A model generated the notes under the pieces. It saw only the letters and a list, made by a program, of their open reading frames with translations. It was not told the origin of the DNA and did no database searches. Below, piece after piece: positions 35,688 to 44,052 of a DNA stretch of 64,000 bases. Numbering within the stretch: the stretch's first letter is position 1; every line of letters starts with the position of its first letter. A program made the translations under genes and the position numbers. Origin of the DNA: Actinernus sp. WN-2022 (taxonomy: Eukaryota; Cnidaria; Anthozoa; Actiniaria; Actinernidae); the NCBI GenBank assembly GCA_030867875.1, contig JAOWCC010000577.1, positions 1,442,660 through 1,506,659 on the forward strand. The letters run 5' to 3'.

Positions 35688-37016
35688 TTACAACTTTTTC
35701 ACTTCTCGGCTGCTGTTGATTTCATACGCGGCGTCAAACTCGCAGTTCACGTACACAGATAGGGTCTCGGTAACGCCTGCCTCAAACTGAAGCCGGATGC
35801 CCAACGTCCCGTACTGTTGTATGTTCATGTGCGAGGCGCTGCCACTGCCGTCTGGGGTGAAGTCAAAACACAGGATGGCGTAGCCCTCGTCCCAATCGGT
35901 CCGGGTAACATCAATCCCATGGTTGGCGTTCATGGCGCCTTGGGCCAGGAACAAGGTATTGTAACCGTCTAGGGTTTTCCCAGTCGCAAATTCGAGGCGG
36001 GAGAAGGGGGTGGGTGTGCCATCGATCGTAACCGTCGCGCGGGTCATCCCAAACCTTTGGAAATGGAAGGGGTTCTTTTTCAGAGCTCCCAAACTGTTCG
36101 CACTCCCCATCAAGGCAAGACGCATGCGTCGGGGGATACGTCCGCCCAGGAAATCCGTTTTCTCAAAGGTAGTGTCCCCCAGGGAAATGGTGAACATCCG
36201 TTCTTCTTCGCTGTTGTAAGGGTAGAGGACGGGCTGGGACACGAGTTTCACTTCGACGCTCTTCATGAAGTCCTTGTTGCAGACACTGACGCGGCGGAAG
36301 AAAGTGACCCGCTTCAGCACGATTTTGGCGGCGGCCGCTTCCGCCGCACCACTGTCCCCCATGAGGGCGAAGGCGTTGCTGGCAGGGGTGAGGCGGAATT
36401 CTAGGGGCACTCCGTTGAGGAGTAGTTTGTTGGTGAAGGCTGCGTCGATGTAAAACATCCCGGTCAGTTCCACCACTTTGCTGTCCCCCGTGTAGCCCGC
36501 CCGCGTAGTCAACCCTACGTTGTCCCCGGCGATGTCGAAAGCATCCATGGACCCGGCCACGTCTTTGTAGTACAGCCCCGCGGTCAGGTAGGATTTCTTG
36601 GCGTCTGGAGTATAGTTGAGGAGGGTGCTGAGGTAGGCTTTGTAGGGGTAGGTTTTGGTGCTCATGGTCATCCATTCCCCGTTCAAGGCCATGTCTATTT
36701 GTGACCAGAGGGAATGAAACCAATTGTTGACGGGTCCCAGCTTCAAATCGGTGGTCAAATCCCCGCCGTTGGCTTTCACGAGGTTGGCCGTCACCTTGAA
36801 GTAACTTCTAGGCAGCACGGTGTAATAGGGACTGGCCGGGAGGTAAAATTCCACGGGCGACCCGGGTAAGAGGGCCGATTTGGGAGCGTGCTCCGACCAA
36901 TAGCCTCGTTCTTCAACCGCTTGAGCCAATTCCTTGCCGAAAAAATCCAAATGAGTGTTGTAGCCGCCCAACATGTTGGGCAGGGGCGGTTTGCCCATGC
37001 CTGCGACCGTAGCCAT
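35688..37016 (-). CDS. Major capsid protein (double jelly roll, hexon-like)
   Basis: ATG at 37016; the frame three codons longer starts with TTG. 442 residues. Signature stretches: PVEFYLPASPYYTVLPRSYF, VNNWFHSLWSQIDMALNGEW, YPYKAYLSTLLNYTPDAKKS and LLLNGVPLEFRLTPASNAF. As I recall, these match the Polinton capsid family known in nematode annotation as F54H12.2-like. The position between the protease and the 205-aa protein fits the usual morphogenesis module. The frame is intact. The C-terminus ends in beta-rich sequence (YGTLGIRLQFEAGVTETLSV). Confidence 0.85.
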   Translation of the reverse strand: MATVAGMGKPPLPNMLGGYNTHLDFFGKELAQAVEERGYWSEHAPKSALLPGSPVEFYLPASPYYTVLPRSYFKVTANLVKANGGDLTTDLKLGPVNNWFHSLWSQIDMALNGEWMTMSTKTYPYKAYLSTLLNYTPDAKKSYLTAGLYYKDVAGSMDAFDIAGDNVGLTTRAGYTGDSKVVELTGMFYIDAAFTNKLLLNGVPLEFRLTPASNAFALMGDSGAAEAAAAKIVLKRVTFFRRVSVCNKDFMKSVEVKLVSQPVLYPYNSEEERMFTISLGDTTFEKTDFLGGRIPRRMRLALMGSANSLGALKKNPFHFQRFGMTRATVTIDGTPTPFSRLEFATGKTLDGYNTLFLAQGAMNANHGIDVTRTDWDEGYAILCFDFTPDGSGSASHMNIQQYGTLGIRLQFEAGVTETLSVYVNCEFDAAYEINSSREVKKL

Positions 37017-37021
37017 GGTGT

Positions 37022-37639
37022 TCAATAATCAACGTCAAAGATATCTCTCGCAACACGTGCACGCTTGACGGCCTTCGAAGGAATGAGAGGGAGAGCCTGT
37101 TTTTTCTTTCTTTTATTCTTGTTGGCCACGGGCCGTGCCGGGTTCTTCGTATTTTTGGCCGGCTTCTTCGTCTTTTTCCTTTTCGGCGCCACCCCGGCTA
37201 TCTTTTCTAGGCCTTGGATCAACTTTTTACTGGTTTTCTTGCCGAGCACACGGGCCGCCCCTTGACTCGTGTCCTTCACGATTTGCTTCACCACCCTCTT
37301 GCCAAATTTCTTTTTCAGATGAGCGAGTATCTTTTGTCCTCCTTTTTTAGCCACCGCTCCCGCAACGGTACCGGCCAGCGCTTTGCCCGCCATGGCTGCC
37401 AAAGGGGCTAGCGCTAAGGGCAAGAGCCCACCGAGTTCATTCCAACGGATAGGGATGAGCCCCCCGCCGCCTTGCTGCCCCCGACCCCCCTGGAAGACAG
37501 GAATGGAGGTGGGCGTGCGTTGAGGGCTGGAGGCGTGGGCGGGGAGCGCATGGAACACAGGTATCGAAGACCCTCCGCCAACCACGTCCCCCATAGATGG
37601 CACCGGTGCCATAGTCCCCGTAGACGCTCCATAATTCAT
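37022..37639 (-). CDS. Minor virion protein, amphipathic/basic (pVI-like by analogy)
   Basis: 205 residues from the ATG at 37639. N-terminal third is Gly/Pro/Ser-rich. A hydrophobic segment follows (GGLLPLALAPLAAMAGKALA, then TVAGAVAKKGG), then an amphipathic basic helix (ILAHLKKKFGKRVVKQIV) and a Lys-rich tail. The layout recalls adenovirus minor proteins that link capsid, membrane and core, but no sequence homology is claimed. It overlaps the penton gene end by 4 bases. Confidence 0.65.
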   Translation of the reverse strand: MNYGASTGTMAPVPSMGDVVGGGSSIPVFHALPAHASSPQRTPTSIPVFQGGRGQQGGGGLIPIRWNELGGLLPLALAPLAAMAGKALAGTVAGAVAKKGGQKILAHLKKKFGKRVVKQIVKDTSQGAARVLGKKTSKKLIQGLEKIAGVAPKRKKTKKPAKNTKNPARPVANKNKRKKKQALPLIPSKAVKRARVARDIFDVDY

Positions 37640-38949
37640 CCTTTCCTTTTCAGAGTGCGCTTCACAAATTCCAATGTCGCCACCACGGTCGCTGCTGAGG
37701 TGAATGAGATGCGTTGGCCGGACTCATCGGTTATAAGGATTTCCAGCGTGTCAAACACCGTTTTGGCGAGCGGAAAGTAGCGCATGACCGGAAAGTCTCG
37801 TTCCACCACCTCGTTGTACGGGACCTGGGCCGACACGACCCTCAGCAAGGGCGCTTTCACATCCCCCACGATATGCGGCTCAATCAAATCGCAGTACACG
37901 TACAAACTGCGCACGGGTTGGTGTTTAAAATCACGGTCGAGGGGGTAGGGTTTGGTCGTCGAGATTTTCAGGCCGGAGTAATAGGTGGACCAACACTCGG
38001 GCTGGTACCCTATCAGGGGCCACTTGGTCTTGTTTTTGTCATCTGAAAAGTTTTTGGGCGTGTGCCCGTCGCCAAACCCGAACACCTTGGCCAACCAAGG
38101 ACTCATGACAAGATGATGTGAAGCTTTGAGGGTTTGAAGGGTCAGCCTTAAGGATCCTTTAGGAGCGGTAGGGTCCCAAACCCATGACATATGACTGGCG
38201 TAGGTCGGAATGACCGCTACGAGGGCTTTGGCGTTCGCGTAGTTCCCGGGCGGTACCACAAAGGTGAGTTCAATATTGTGATGGTTTTGAAATTGAGGCA
38301 TGTTCCCTATGCCGTACACGGTCCGGTCTTTCTCCGAACTCGATGCGGGGATCACGATAGCTTTGTCCGGGATCACCCCACCATTACAGATCCCGGAGAA
38401 ACTGGACATCAACGGGGTGGAGGGGCCTGGTTGTTTCATCCTGTCTCCGGGATGCGAAGTGGTTTTTTTGGGATCGTTCTGCAAACCGATCATGTAGGCC
38501 AGGTGAGGGGGGAGGACTAGAATGTACCCGTCCGTCGCGGTTTGTTTCAATTCCAGGATGGTCTTGACCAATGTTTTATCGGGAGATTTCGCCCGGACGG
38601 CAAATGTTTTGAGGATCGCTTGGAACCCTCCTTGCACCAAAGCCCAGCGCATAGCGTGGACCAGTTCTGTGACCGTTTTGAAATGCTGGGAATCAAAGGT
38701 GAGGGTGGTCGAGGTCTCTTCTGCTTGTTTAATTTTTCCTTGGATCAGTATAAATTGGCGGTCTTGTTCTTTGGGGAACAATTCATCCCAGGCGCGTGGA
38801 AATTGCAGGTGGCAGAGCGCCATTTCCCACCGTCGGTCCAAGACCATCATCTCCGGGAGACGGATACGAAAATGGGAGCCCATGTTATTGGGAAAGGTAG
38901 CCCGGCTGGCCACGCTAGGCAATGTCATCCAGATGCGGTCGGGGTCCAT
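37636..38949 (-). CDS. Minor capsid (penton-like) protein, long form
   Basis: 437 residues from the ATG at 38949. N-terminal beta sequence (FRIRLPEMMVLDRRWEMAL, LQFPRAWDEL) and the C-terminal block SLYVYCDLIEPHIVGDVKAP, LLRVV, YFPLAKTVFDTLEILITD are, as I recall, typical of the Polinton penton/mCP family. A middle domain of about 290 residues separates them. The short paralogue at 38925-39377 lacks this middle domain. It lies upstream of the 205-aa protein and the major capsid gene in one leftward block. Confidence 0.78.
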   Translation of the reverse strand: MDPDRIWMTLPSVASRATFPNNMGSHFRIRLPEMMVLDRRWEMALCHLQFPRAWDELFPKEQDRQFILIQGKIKQAEETSTTLTFDSQHFKTVTELVHAMRWALVQGGFQAILKTFAVRAKSPDKTLVKTILELKQTATDGYILVLPPHLAYMIGLQNDPKKTTSHPGDRMKQPGPSTPLMSSFSGICNGGVIPDKAIVIPASSSEKDRTVYGIGNMPQFQNHHNIELTFVVPPGNYANAKALVAVIPTYASHMSWVWDPTAPKGSLRLTLQTLKASHHLVMSPWLAKVFGFGDGHTPKNFSDDKNKTKWPLIGYQPECWSTYYSGLKISTTKPYPLDRDFKHQPVRSLYVYCDLIEPHIVGDVKAPLLRVVSAQVPYNEVVERDFPVMRYFPLAKTVFDTLEILITDESGQRISFTSAATVVATLEFVKRTLKRKG

Positions 38950-39377
38950 GCTTTCCGGAAATGGAGGGTCGCTTCCACCTTAGAGGTTTGTGGAAATGAA
39001 ACAAGTTTCCCGTGCTCGTCGGTTATAAGGATTTCGAAATCCTCAAACACCGTCTTGGCCATCCGCCTGTAGAACAGGGGGGAAAAGTTGCGTTCTTGGA
39101 CCGTGCCATTTTCGTCGCTGGTCCCTGAAAAAAGGACTCTCAACAAGGGGGCTTTCGTATCCCCCACAATACTGGGTTCCACCAAATCACAGTACATGTA
39201 AAGCGTCTTCTTCTTTGGGGGCCTGGGGAAGATCAGTTGCGTGACCGCCATTTCCCAGGCCGGAGACAACTCGTGCATTTCCGGGAGATGGATACGGAAC
39301 CGGGACGGGACATTGGTGTAGACGGTGGTACTCGTCCCGTTGGTTATGGTAATGTAAAATTCCTCTACCTCCTGCAT
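38925..39377 (-). CDS. Minor capsid (penton-like) protein, short paralogue
   Basis: ATG at 39377 is preferred; the longer frame reads through a CT/GA microsatellite (repeated Arg-Glu). About 150 residues. The N-terminus (FRIHLPEMHELSPAWEMAVT, QLIFPR) matches the long form and runs directly into the C-terminal block (LYMYCDLVEPSIVGDTKAP, LLRVL...AKTVFEDFEILITD). It therefore equals the long form with the central domain removed. It overlaps the start of the long form by 25 bases, as expected for a tandem duplicate in a compact genome. Confidence 0.78.
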   Translation of the reverse strand: MQEVEEFYITITNGTSTTVYTNVPSRFRIHLPEMHELSPAWEMAVTQLIFPRPPKKKTLYMYCDLVEPSIVGDTKAPLLRVLFSGTSDENGTVQERNFSPLFYRRMAKTVFEDFEILITDEHGKLVSFPQTSKVEATLHFRKAWTPTASG

Positions 39378-39378
39378 C

Positions 39379-39379
<1 letters not shown>

Positions 39380-39409
<30 letters not shown>

Positions 39410-39414
39410 CACTC
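39380..39414. repeat. CT/GA microsatellite
   Basis: About 13 CT units with one interruption, immediately before the short penton gene's ATG. On the coding strand it is a GA tract in the expected 5' leader. Confidence 0.85.
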
Positions 39415-39465
39415 AAACACAAATGAATCAGGCAAGTGGGACAACAAACTCTTTTATTTCTTTTT

Positions 39466-40587
39466 TCACCCGTACGTTTGGGTCTGGAGCTGAGTGACCG
39501 GGACCCAGCTGTTAAATTTAGCGGGGTACCCTTCCCATTTCACCAAGACTTCTTCCTGGTTCTTCTTCTTGCCGGGGCGGCGTTGTAACACCTTTTCGAT
39601 GATAAAGAGACTTTCTTTTTCCACGGCCACTGGCGTCATCTCGCTTTCGTAAAACGTTCCCCGCAACATTTCCCCGCTCAAGTCCTCCAACCGGTAGACG
39701 GGAGGGGTGCGGTAGTCCAGCCGTTTTATCACCGTGAACACTTCCTCCGACCAGTTGGCCAGATAGCTTTTTTCAAAATGACCTTTGGTCTTGCTAATCC
39801 GTACCGTGTCGCCGGAACGGTACAGCGGTTTCTTCTGTTTCCTCTTTAGCGGCGGTCCCTTTTCCCGGTACAAGACGGCCCTCACCTCGTGGTCGTTGAA
39901 GGGCGTGACGGTGATGGGGGCGCGTCGAATGCTGCTGTGGACGGCTCGGTTGTACCCGAGCACCAATTGGGGGAGGACTTTCAAATACTCTTTCTTCCCG
40001 GTGGCCGTGAAATATTTGTCCATGCGTCCCTTGAGCGTCCGGTTGAACCGCTCGGCAATCTGGGCTTTAGTCTCGTTGTACGTGACGAAAAAGGCCACGT
40101 CATTCTTTTTTAAAAAGGCCTGGAACTTGCGGTTGGTAAATTCTGTCCCGGCATCGGTCTGCAACCGCAACGGTTTCCGTTCGCGAAACACTTGGGTAAA
40201 GGCGCGCACCAATTCCTCTCCCGTCTTGTTCTTCAGGGGGACCGCCCACGCGTACTTGGACAACACATCGATGACGGTCAAAATGTGTTTATAGCCCTTG
40301 TTGAAGGCACTCGTGGCTTGCATGTCGACCAGATCCGCCTGCCACTGTTCGTCGAGGGCCAGCACGCGCACGCGCCCTCGCAGAATTTTTTTTCGAAAGG
40401 GGCGGTGCAACGTAAAGGTCAATTGTTTTTTCAGCCACGCTAAAGTGGTGGTGCGGGTCACCCCCACTTCGCTAGCCGCTTTCACCAGACGGGCAGCACC
40501 CCCAAAGGCAGCAGGGCTGCTGGGGTCGTAATACAACGCCTCGAGCAGCGCGGAAGGATTCTTTTTCTTCTCCTTCTTGCGCCCCAT
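39466..40587 (-). CDS. Maverick integrase (rve DDE) with C-terminal chromodomain
   Basis: ATG at 40587; three codons further left is a TTG. 373 residues: a helical N-terminal region (ARLVKAASEVGVTRTTTLAW), the rve core with WQADLVDM, LQTDAGTEF and AQIAERFNRTLKGRMDKY (the three catalytic acids, all present), an SH3-like part (YRSGDTVRISKTKGHFEKSY), then PVYRLEDLSGEM, GTFYESEMTP and a chromodomain (IIEKVLQRR...VLVKWEGYPAKFNSWVP). It inserts the element and makes 6-bp duplications. Chromodomains may steer integration to marked chromatin. The frame is intact. Its own TATAAG lies upstream. Confidence 0.93.
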   Translation of the reverse strand: MGRKKEKKKNPSALLEALYYDPSSPAAFGGAARLVKAASEVGVTRTTTLAWLKKQLTFTLHRPFRKKILRGRVRVLALDEQWQADLVDMQATSAFNKGYKHILTVIDVLSKYAWAVPLKNKTGEELVRAFTQVFRERKPLRLQTDAGTEFTNRKFQAFLKKNDVAFFVTYNETKAQIAERFNRTLKGRMDKYFTATGKKEYLKVLPQLVLGYNRAVHSSIRRAPITVTPFNDHEVRAVLYREKGPPLKRKQKKPLYRSGDTVRISKTKGHFEKSYLANWSEEVFTVIKRLDYRTPPVYRLEDLSGEMLRGTFYESEMTPVAVEKESLFIIEKVLQRRPGKKKNQEEVLVKWEGYPAKFNSWVPVTQLQTQTYG

Positions 40588-40744
40588 AATCCTCAAAATG
40601 AGAGCCCTGAATAATCACTTTTCCTCCGCAACACGCCAAGAGACAACGGACACGTTTCAAAATGCCGTGGCACTTGAGGGACGGACCTCCTCCTCCGCCG
40701 CAGGGCATTCTGTACTCTCCCCGAGTCTAGCGCGCGGTACCTCC

Positions 40745-40750
40745 CTTATA
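40745..40750 (-). promoter_or_regulatory. TATAAG box of the integrase gene
   Basis: The minus strand reads AAGTATAAGGGAGG about 160 bases before the ATG. Identical core to the TIR and POLB promoters. No CCAAT box is seen next to it. Confidence 0.5.
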
Positions 40751-40805
40751 CTTTTTTCCCCTAGAAAAAAAAAGAGACGACAGACACCCAACGTTGTTCC
40801 TCTTG

Positions 40806-40815
40806 AAAGTTTTAT
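40806..40815 (-). terminator. Polyadenylation signal of the 926-aa gene
   Basis: The minus strand reads ACAATAAAAC about 25 bases after the stop at 40840. Confidence 0.55.
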
Positions 40816-40839
40816 TGTTTTTTTGTTTTGTTTTTGTTT

Positions 40840-43620
40840 TTACACGAAACAAAAGGGAGACAGGGGAACGTCTTTGAGAGATTCTTGGACCGTAGGGTAC
40901 TTGCTCTCGTAGGTGCACCTCCTGCCACTGTCTTCGTACAATTTGTAGGTGAAGGTAAGGGGGTTGGTGAAAATGACGGCCGATTGCTTGATCATACAGG
41001 TCCCATGGGTTAGATCCAAGTGGATATTCTTCAAGGCCTTCTCCAACAATCCTGGCGCGTACGGCATGGTCAACTTCTTGTCTTCCGCCCCTTCCTTGAA
41101 CAGGTCACACGCAAAACTGTGGGCCATAGTGTTGAGGTAAGGGACGAGTCCGTCCGCCATTGGGTCCTTCTCTCGCACCAGGGTTTCCATGGTTGTCGAG
41201 GGGTACCTGTCGTGAATTTGAGTGACGTAATCCATGCCAAAACGTCTCACTTTGTCGTAGAGGGGATTGTCCACGACCGCATACTTCCGTTTCTGGAACA
41301 AATGGGTGATCAGGGTGGCGACCAACTCTTTCTGCATAGTGTGGTAGGTTCCTTGGACATGCGCACGGAAGGTGGTTTCCATGATCACCAGCCAAGTCGC
41401 CTTCCCCTCTTCTGTTTCCATGAACAAATCGTCCAGGGTTGCCGTACTTCCGTGGGTCAGCGTAAAATGAGGTCTGAAAAAGTTGACCCCACGCATCTGC
41501 AGCATATGGAAGGTCAGACGGTCCACAAAGTAACGCACGGCTGTCACGAACCAAGTCAGATTTTCTTTTGGCCTCTTCCTCTTTCTCTTCTCAGCCATCC
41601 TCTCTTCAGCCTCCTCCTCTTCTTCCTTCCTCTTCTCCCTCTTCTGTCTCTTCTCGCTCTGGACGGGGATTCCTTCCTCCATGGCATCGTCGTCGTCGTC
41701 GTCGTCACACTTGATCAACGCCATTATCTCGGCCATCCTCTTGTTGGAAACTTGTTCTTCTTTTTCTTCCTCATCCTCCTCTTCTCTCTCTTCCAGTTCG
41801 TACTTCGCTAGGGCTGTGTTCATGTGACCCCTTAAGGCATTGAAATGGTCCTGCACAGGGATCAGTTGGTTATCCCCCTTCGTCACAGGACTGTCACAAG
41901 CATGATGTTGACGATAGATCATACTCGAGGTGACCATACTACCACCAAAGTGGTAGGCGATACGGTACAACCGTTCGCTTCGCCAGGACTTAGCCCGCAA
42001 ATCATGAACGTAGTCGTACAACTCAAACTCCGAGTAGTCGTAGAGTTGCTGCCATACCCGGAGGGTGTAGTGGTCCCAGGTAGGTAACAGAAGGTCAAAC
42101 TGTTCTTTCAGGAGCTGGTTCGTGACATGGGGGAGTAACTGCTTGATGGCATTCTCGTGGTACTGCCTCACCTGGAACTTACTTTCTTTAAAGTTCAGTC
42201 CGGTAGCGAAATAGGTGTCCAACCTCATGGTGGTCTGGGAGTACCGCGCACACAGATGGAAGTACAGGTAGGTTAGGAAGTGTTCGTACTCTGTTATGAG
42301 GGCTCGCTCTCTCTTGTACCGGGGGTCTTGCACTGCCGAGAAGTGGGGTTCCGGGGGTAGGTGGTCTTTGTCAAAATGGGCACGGGACGCCGAATCTATG
42401 TTCATGTAGTGGGAAGAGATAAGGTTCACTACTACCCTCCCCTCCGCATTCAAGGTTTCGGCGTGGTACCAAAACTCCCGGGGGAGGGCCCGTTGGGTAC
42501 GGCAACGGTACAAGTAGCCCTGCGTTCCCCAGACCAGGTCCTCACAAAGCCGAGTCTCGCATACCTCGAACCACATCAGTCCCAGACCCTGCTTCAGGGG
42601 AAGCCACCGGAACAAGAACCTCGCCATCTCCCTCAGGAAATTGTGGCGTAAGGACATGTGGGGCCAATCGGTTTCCTCGCTCAACTGATGTTCCAGGGCC
42701 ATCGCATCCATTTTCGCGAATTCCTCATTGGCAATGTCAAGCATCATCGCTTCTATCTCTAGCCTCTCTTCGGGGAGCACATCTAGGCTGAGCCAATACG
42801 ACAAACACCCCATCAACATGTACTCCAGTTCCTTCAAGTACCTCTCCTCCAACGCATTCTTCAAGTCAGGGAACTCCTTCTTCACTACCTGTGCTATTTT
42901 CAACCGGTTCCAGGTCTCCCGTTCGGCCAACAGGTCTCGGTAGAGGTATCCCAAAAGGTACACGCACACACACCTCATATCCTCCTTGTACTTGAAAATG
43001 ATCTTGTTGTTGCTGTCGTGCTTAATCACCGACGCGTCCTCCTCGTTATAGCCGGAAGTCTTCAAAGTCAAGGCTTTGCGTTTGCCCTCCCGTTGGGCCA
43101 CTTGCTGCACCCGCTGAAAACAATCCCCGTTCGCGTAGGAGACCACCGCCATGTACAGGGAGGCCAACGTGACGTGCATCGGACTCGTGGGAGGGAGGTC
43201 GGTATGCCTCGTCTCGGTGTTCATGAGGCGTATCTTCTGCAGAAATCCTCCAAGCAATTGGGCCATGTCGCCCGTCCCCTTTTCCCACAGTTTGCCTTGC
43301 CACGTTTGCAAAATGACATACGCTTGGTCGGTCGTGAGCTGTTTCAGGCTGGCCACCACCCCGTCCCTCATCTCTAGCGTGACGGGTAACGCACACATCT
43401 GCCCAAAATAGGGCAGGAATTCGTTCAGGTGTTCCGGCGAAAAACCTTGGCGAGCTTTCTCCCAATTCTCGGCGAATCCCTCTTTCGGTCGAATTATTTT
43501 CCATTGCGAAATGTCGGCGGTCACCAAAGCCACGTACAAATGCTCAGTCAATGCTTTAAATTGTTCACGACTCGCTTTATCCACTTCGTCGGCCGATAGG
43601 AATTTCATCGTGTTGATCAT
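40840..43620 (-). CDS. Large protein of unknown function, 926 residues, driven by right TIR
   Basis: ATG at 43620 is chosen because the longer frame (to 43710) starts with TTG and overlaps the TIR edge. One intact frame of 926 codons. It is mostly helical and aromatic with no Walker, DDE, polymerase or protease motif that I can find. About residues 650-730 form a highly charged hinge (Glu/Asp runs, a seven-Asp run, then KRQKREKRKEEEEEAEER and MAEKRKRKRPKENL), probably disordered with nuclear-targeting signals. A C-terminal domain follows (LTWFVTAVRYFVDRLTFHML, FGMDYVTQIHDRYPSTTMET). Its size and place beside the TIR suggest an early replication or host-interaction role, possibly a terminal protein, but nothing shows this directly. 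Confidence 0.75.
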   Translation of the reverse strand: MINTMKFLSADEVDKASREQFKALTEHLYVALVTADISQWKIIRPKEGFAENWEKARQGFSPEHLNEFLPYFGQMCALPVTLEMRDGVVASLKQLTTDQAYVILQTWQGKLWEKGTGDMAQLLGGFLQKIRLMNTETRHTDLPPTSPMHVTLASLYMAVVSYANGDCFQRVQQVAQREGKRKALTLKTSGYNEEDASVIKHDSNNKIIFKYKEDMRCVCVYLLGYLYRDLLAERETWNRLKIAQVVKKEFPDLKNALEERYLKELEYMLMGCLSYWLSLDVLPEERLEIEAMMLDIANEEFAKMDAMALEHQLSEETDWPHMSLRHNFLREMARFLFRWLPLKQGLGLMWFEVCETRLCEDLVWGTQGYLYRCRTQRALPREFWYHAETLNAEGRVVVNLISSHYMNIDSASRAHFDKDHLPPEPHFSAVQDPRYKRERALITEYEHFLTYLYFHLCARYSQTTMRLDTYFATGLNFKESKFQVRQYHENAIKQLLPHVTNQLLKEQFDLLLPTWDHYTLRVWQQLYDYSEFELYDYVHDLRAKSWRSERLYRIAYHFGGSMVTSSMIYRQHHACDSPVTKGDNQLIPVQDHFNALRGHMNTALAKYELEEREEEDEEEKEEQVSNKRMAEIMALIKCDDDDDDDAMEEGIPVQSEKRQKREKRKEEEEEAEERMAEKRKRKRPKENLTWFVTAVRYFVDRLTFHMLQMRGVNFFRPHFTLTHGSTATLDDLFMETEEGKATWLVIMETTFRAHVQGTYHTMQKELVATLITHLFQKRKYAVVDNPLYDKVRRFGMDYVTQIHDRYPSTTMETLVREKDPMADGLVPYLNTMAHSFACDLFKEGAEDKKLTMPYAPGLLEKALKNIHLDLTHGTCMIKQSAVIFTNPLTFTYKLYEDSGRRCTYESKYPTVQESLKDVPLSPFCFV

Positions 43621-43711
43621 CTTCCCAAAGAGTCCACACTTTATGGTACTCTCGATAGAGCATAGACACCACGGCAAAGAACCAAAACAACATGAATGCC
43701 TTCTCCCCAAG

Positions 43712-44046
43712 GGTTCACTTTCTTATACGGCACGGGGTCTTTTCCGGCCGCCAATCCCGAGCCTGGGTTTGTTCTCTTCCGACAAAACCCCCCTCCACCC
43801 CTGGCGGGACCCCCCTAAACTGCCGACCAATCCCAGGCCTCGCTTTGGTCTCCTTTCCAACCCCCTGCCGAACCTGGCGGGACCCCCCTAAACTTTCGAC
43901 CAATCAGAAGCCTCGCTTTGGGTTCCCAGTTCATTGACAGGCCTTTGACAGGACCGCGTGCGTAATGGCGTCGTTTTAGGCCACGCCCCCTGTTTGGGCC
44001 AATCAGGAGGCAGAGGATTGTACCCATAGTGACCTCCTATACTACT
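43712..44046 (-). repeat. Right TIR of the Maverick
   Basis: Inverse of 21598-21932 with one visible difference. Carries the same ATTGG boxes and TATAAG facing the 926-aa gene. Confidence 0.93.
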
Positions 44047-44052
44047 TGCGCT
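44047..44052. repeat. Target-site duplication TGCGCT, right of Maverick
   Basis: Matches 21592-21597. Confidence 0.92.

Larger units (their letters stand above)
21598..44046. mobile_element. Complete Maverick/Polinton (adintovirus-type), 22449 bp
   Basis: 335-bp TIRs begin AGTAGTATAGGAGGTCACT and are flanked by a perfect 6-bp duplication. The gene set is that of a double-jelly-roll-capsid virus that integrates: DNA polymerase B, rve integrase with chromodomain, FtsK/HerA-type ATPase, adenain-like protease, major and minor capsid proteins, plus virion-type small proteins. At least two genes are frameshifted (packaging ATPase; hydrophobic/basic virion protein) and a LINE end is inserted near 31890, so this copy is probably not competent. 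The TIRs are nearly identical, which implies recent insertion. It sits inside a BEL/Pao pol gene. Confidence 0.95.

Noticed and set aside
37016..37025. Extra three residues at the start of the major capsid protein
   Set aside because: They depend on a TTG codon; the ATG at 37016 is in frame and normal.
40949..43411. Plus-strand frames opposite the 926-aa gene
   Set aside because: Shadows of the minus-strand gene, with no independent start or domain.
43620..43710. Longer N-terminus of the 926-aa protein
   Set aside because: It requires a TTG start and reads into the TIR edge. The ATG at 43620 is the first good start in this frame.
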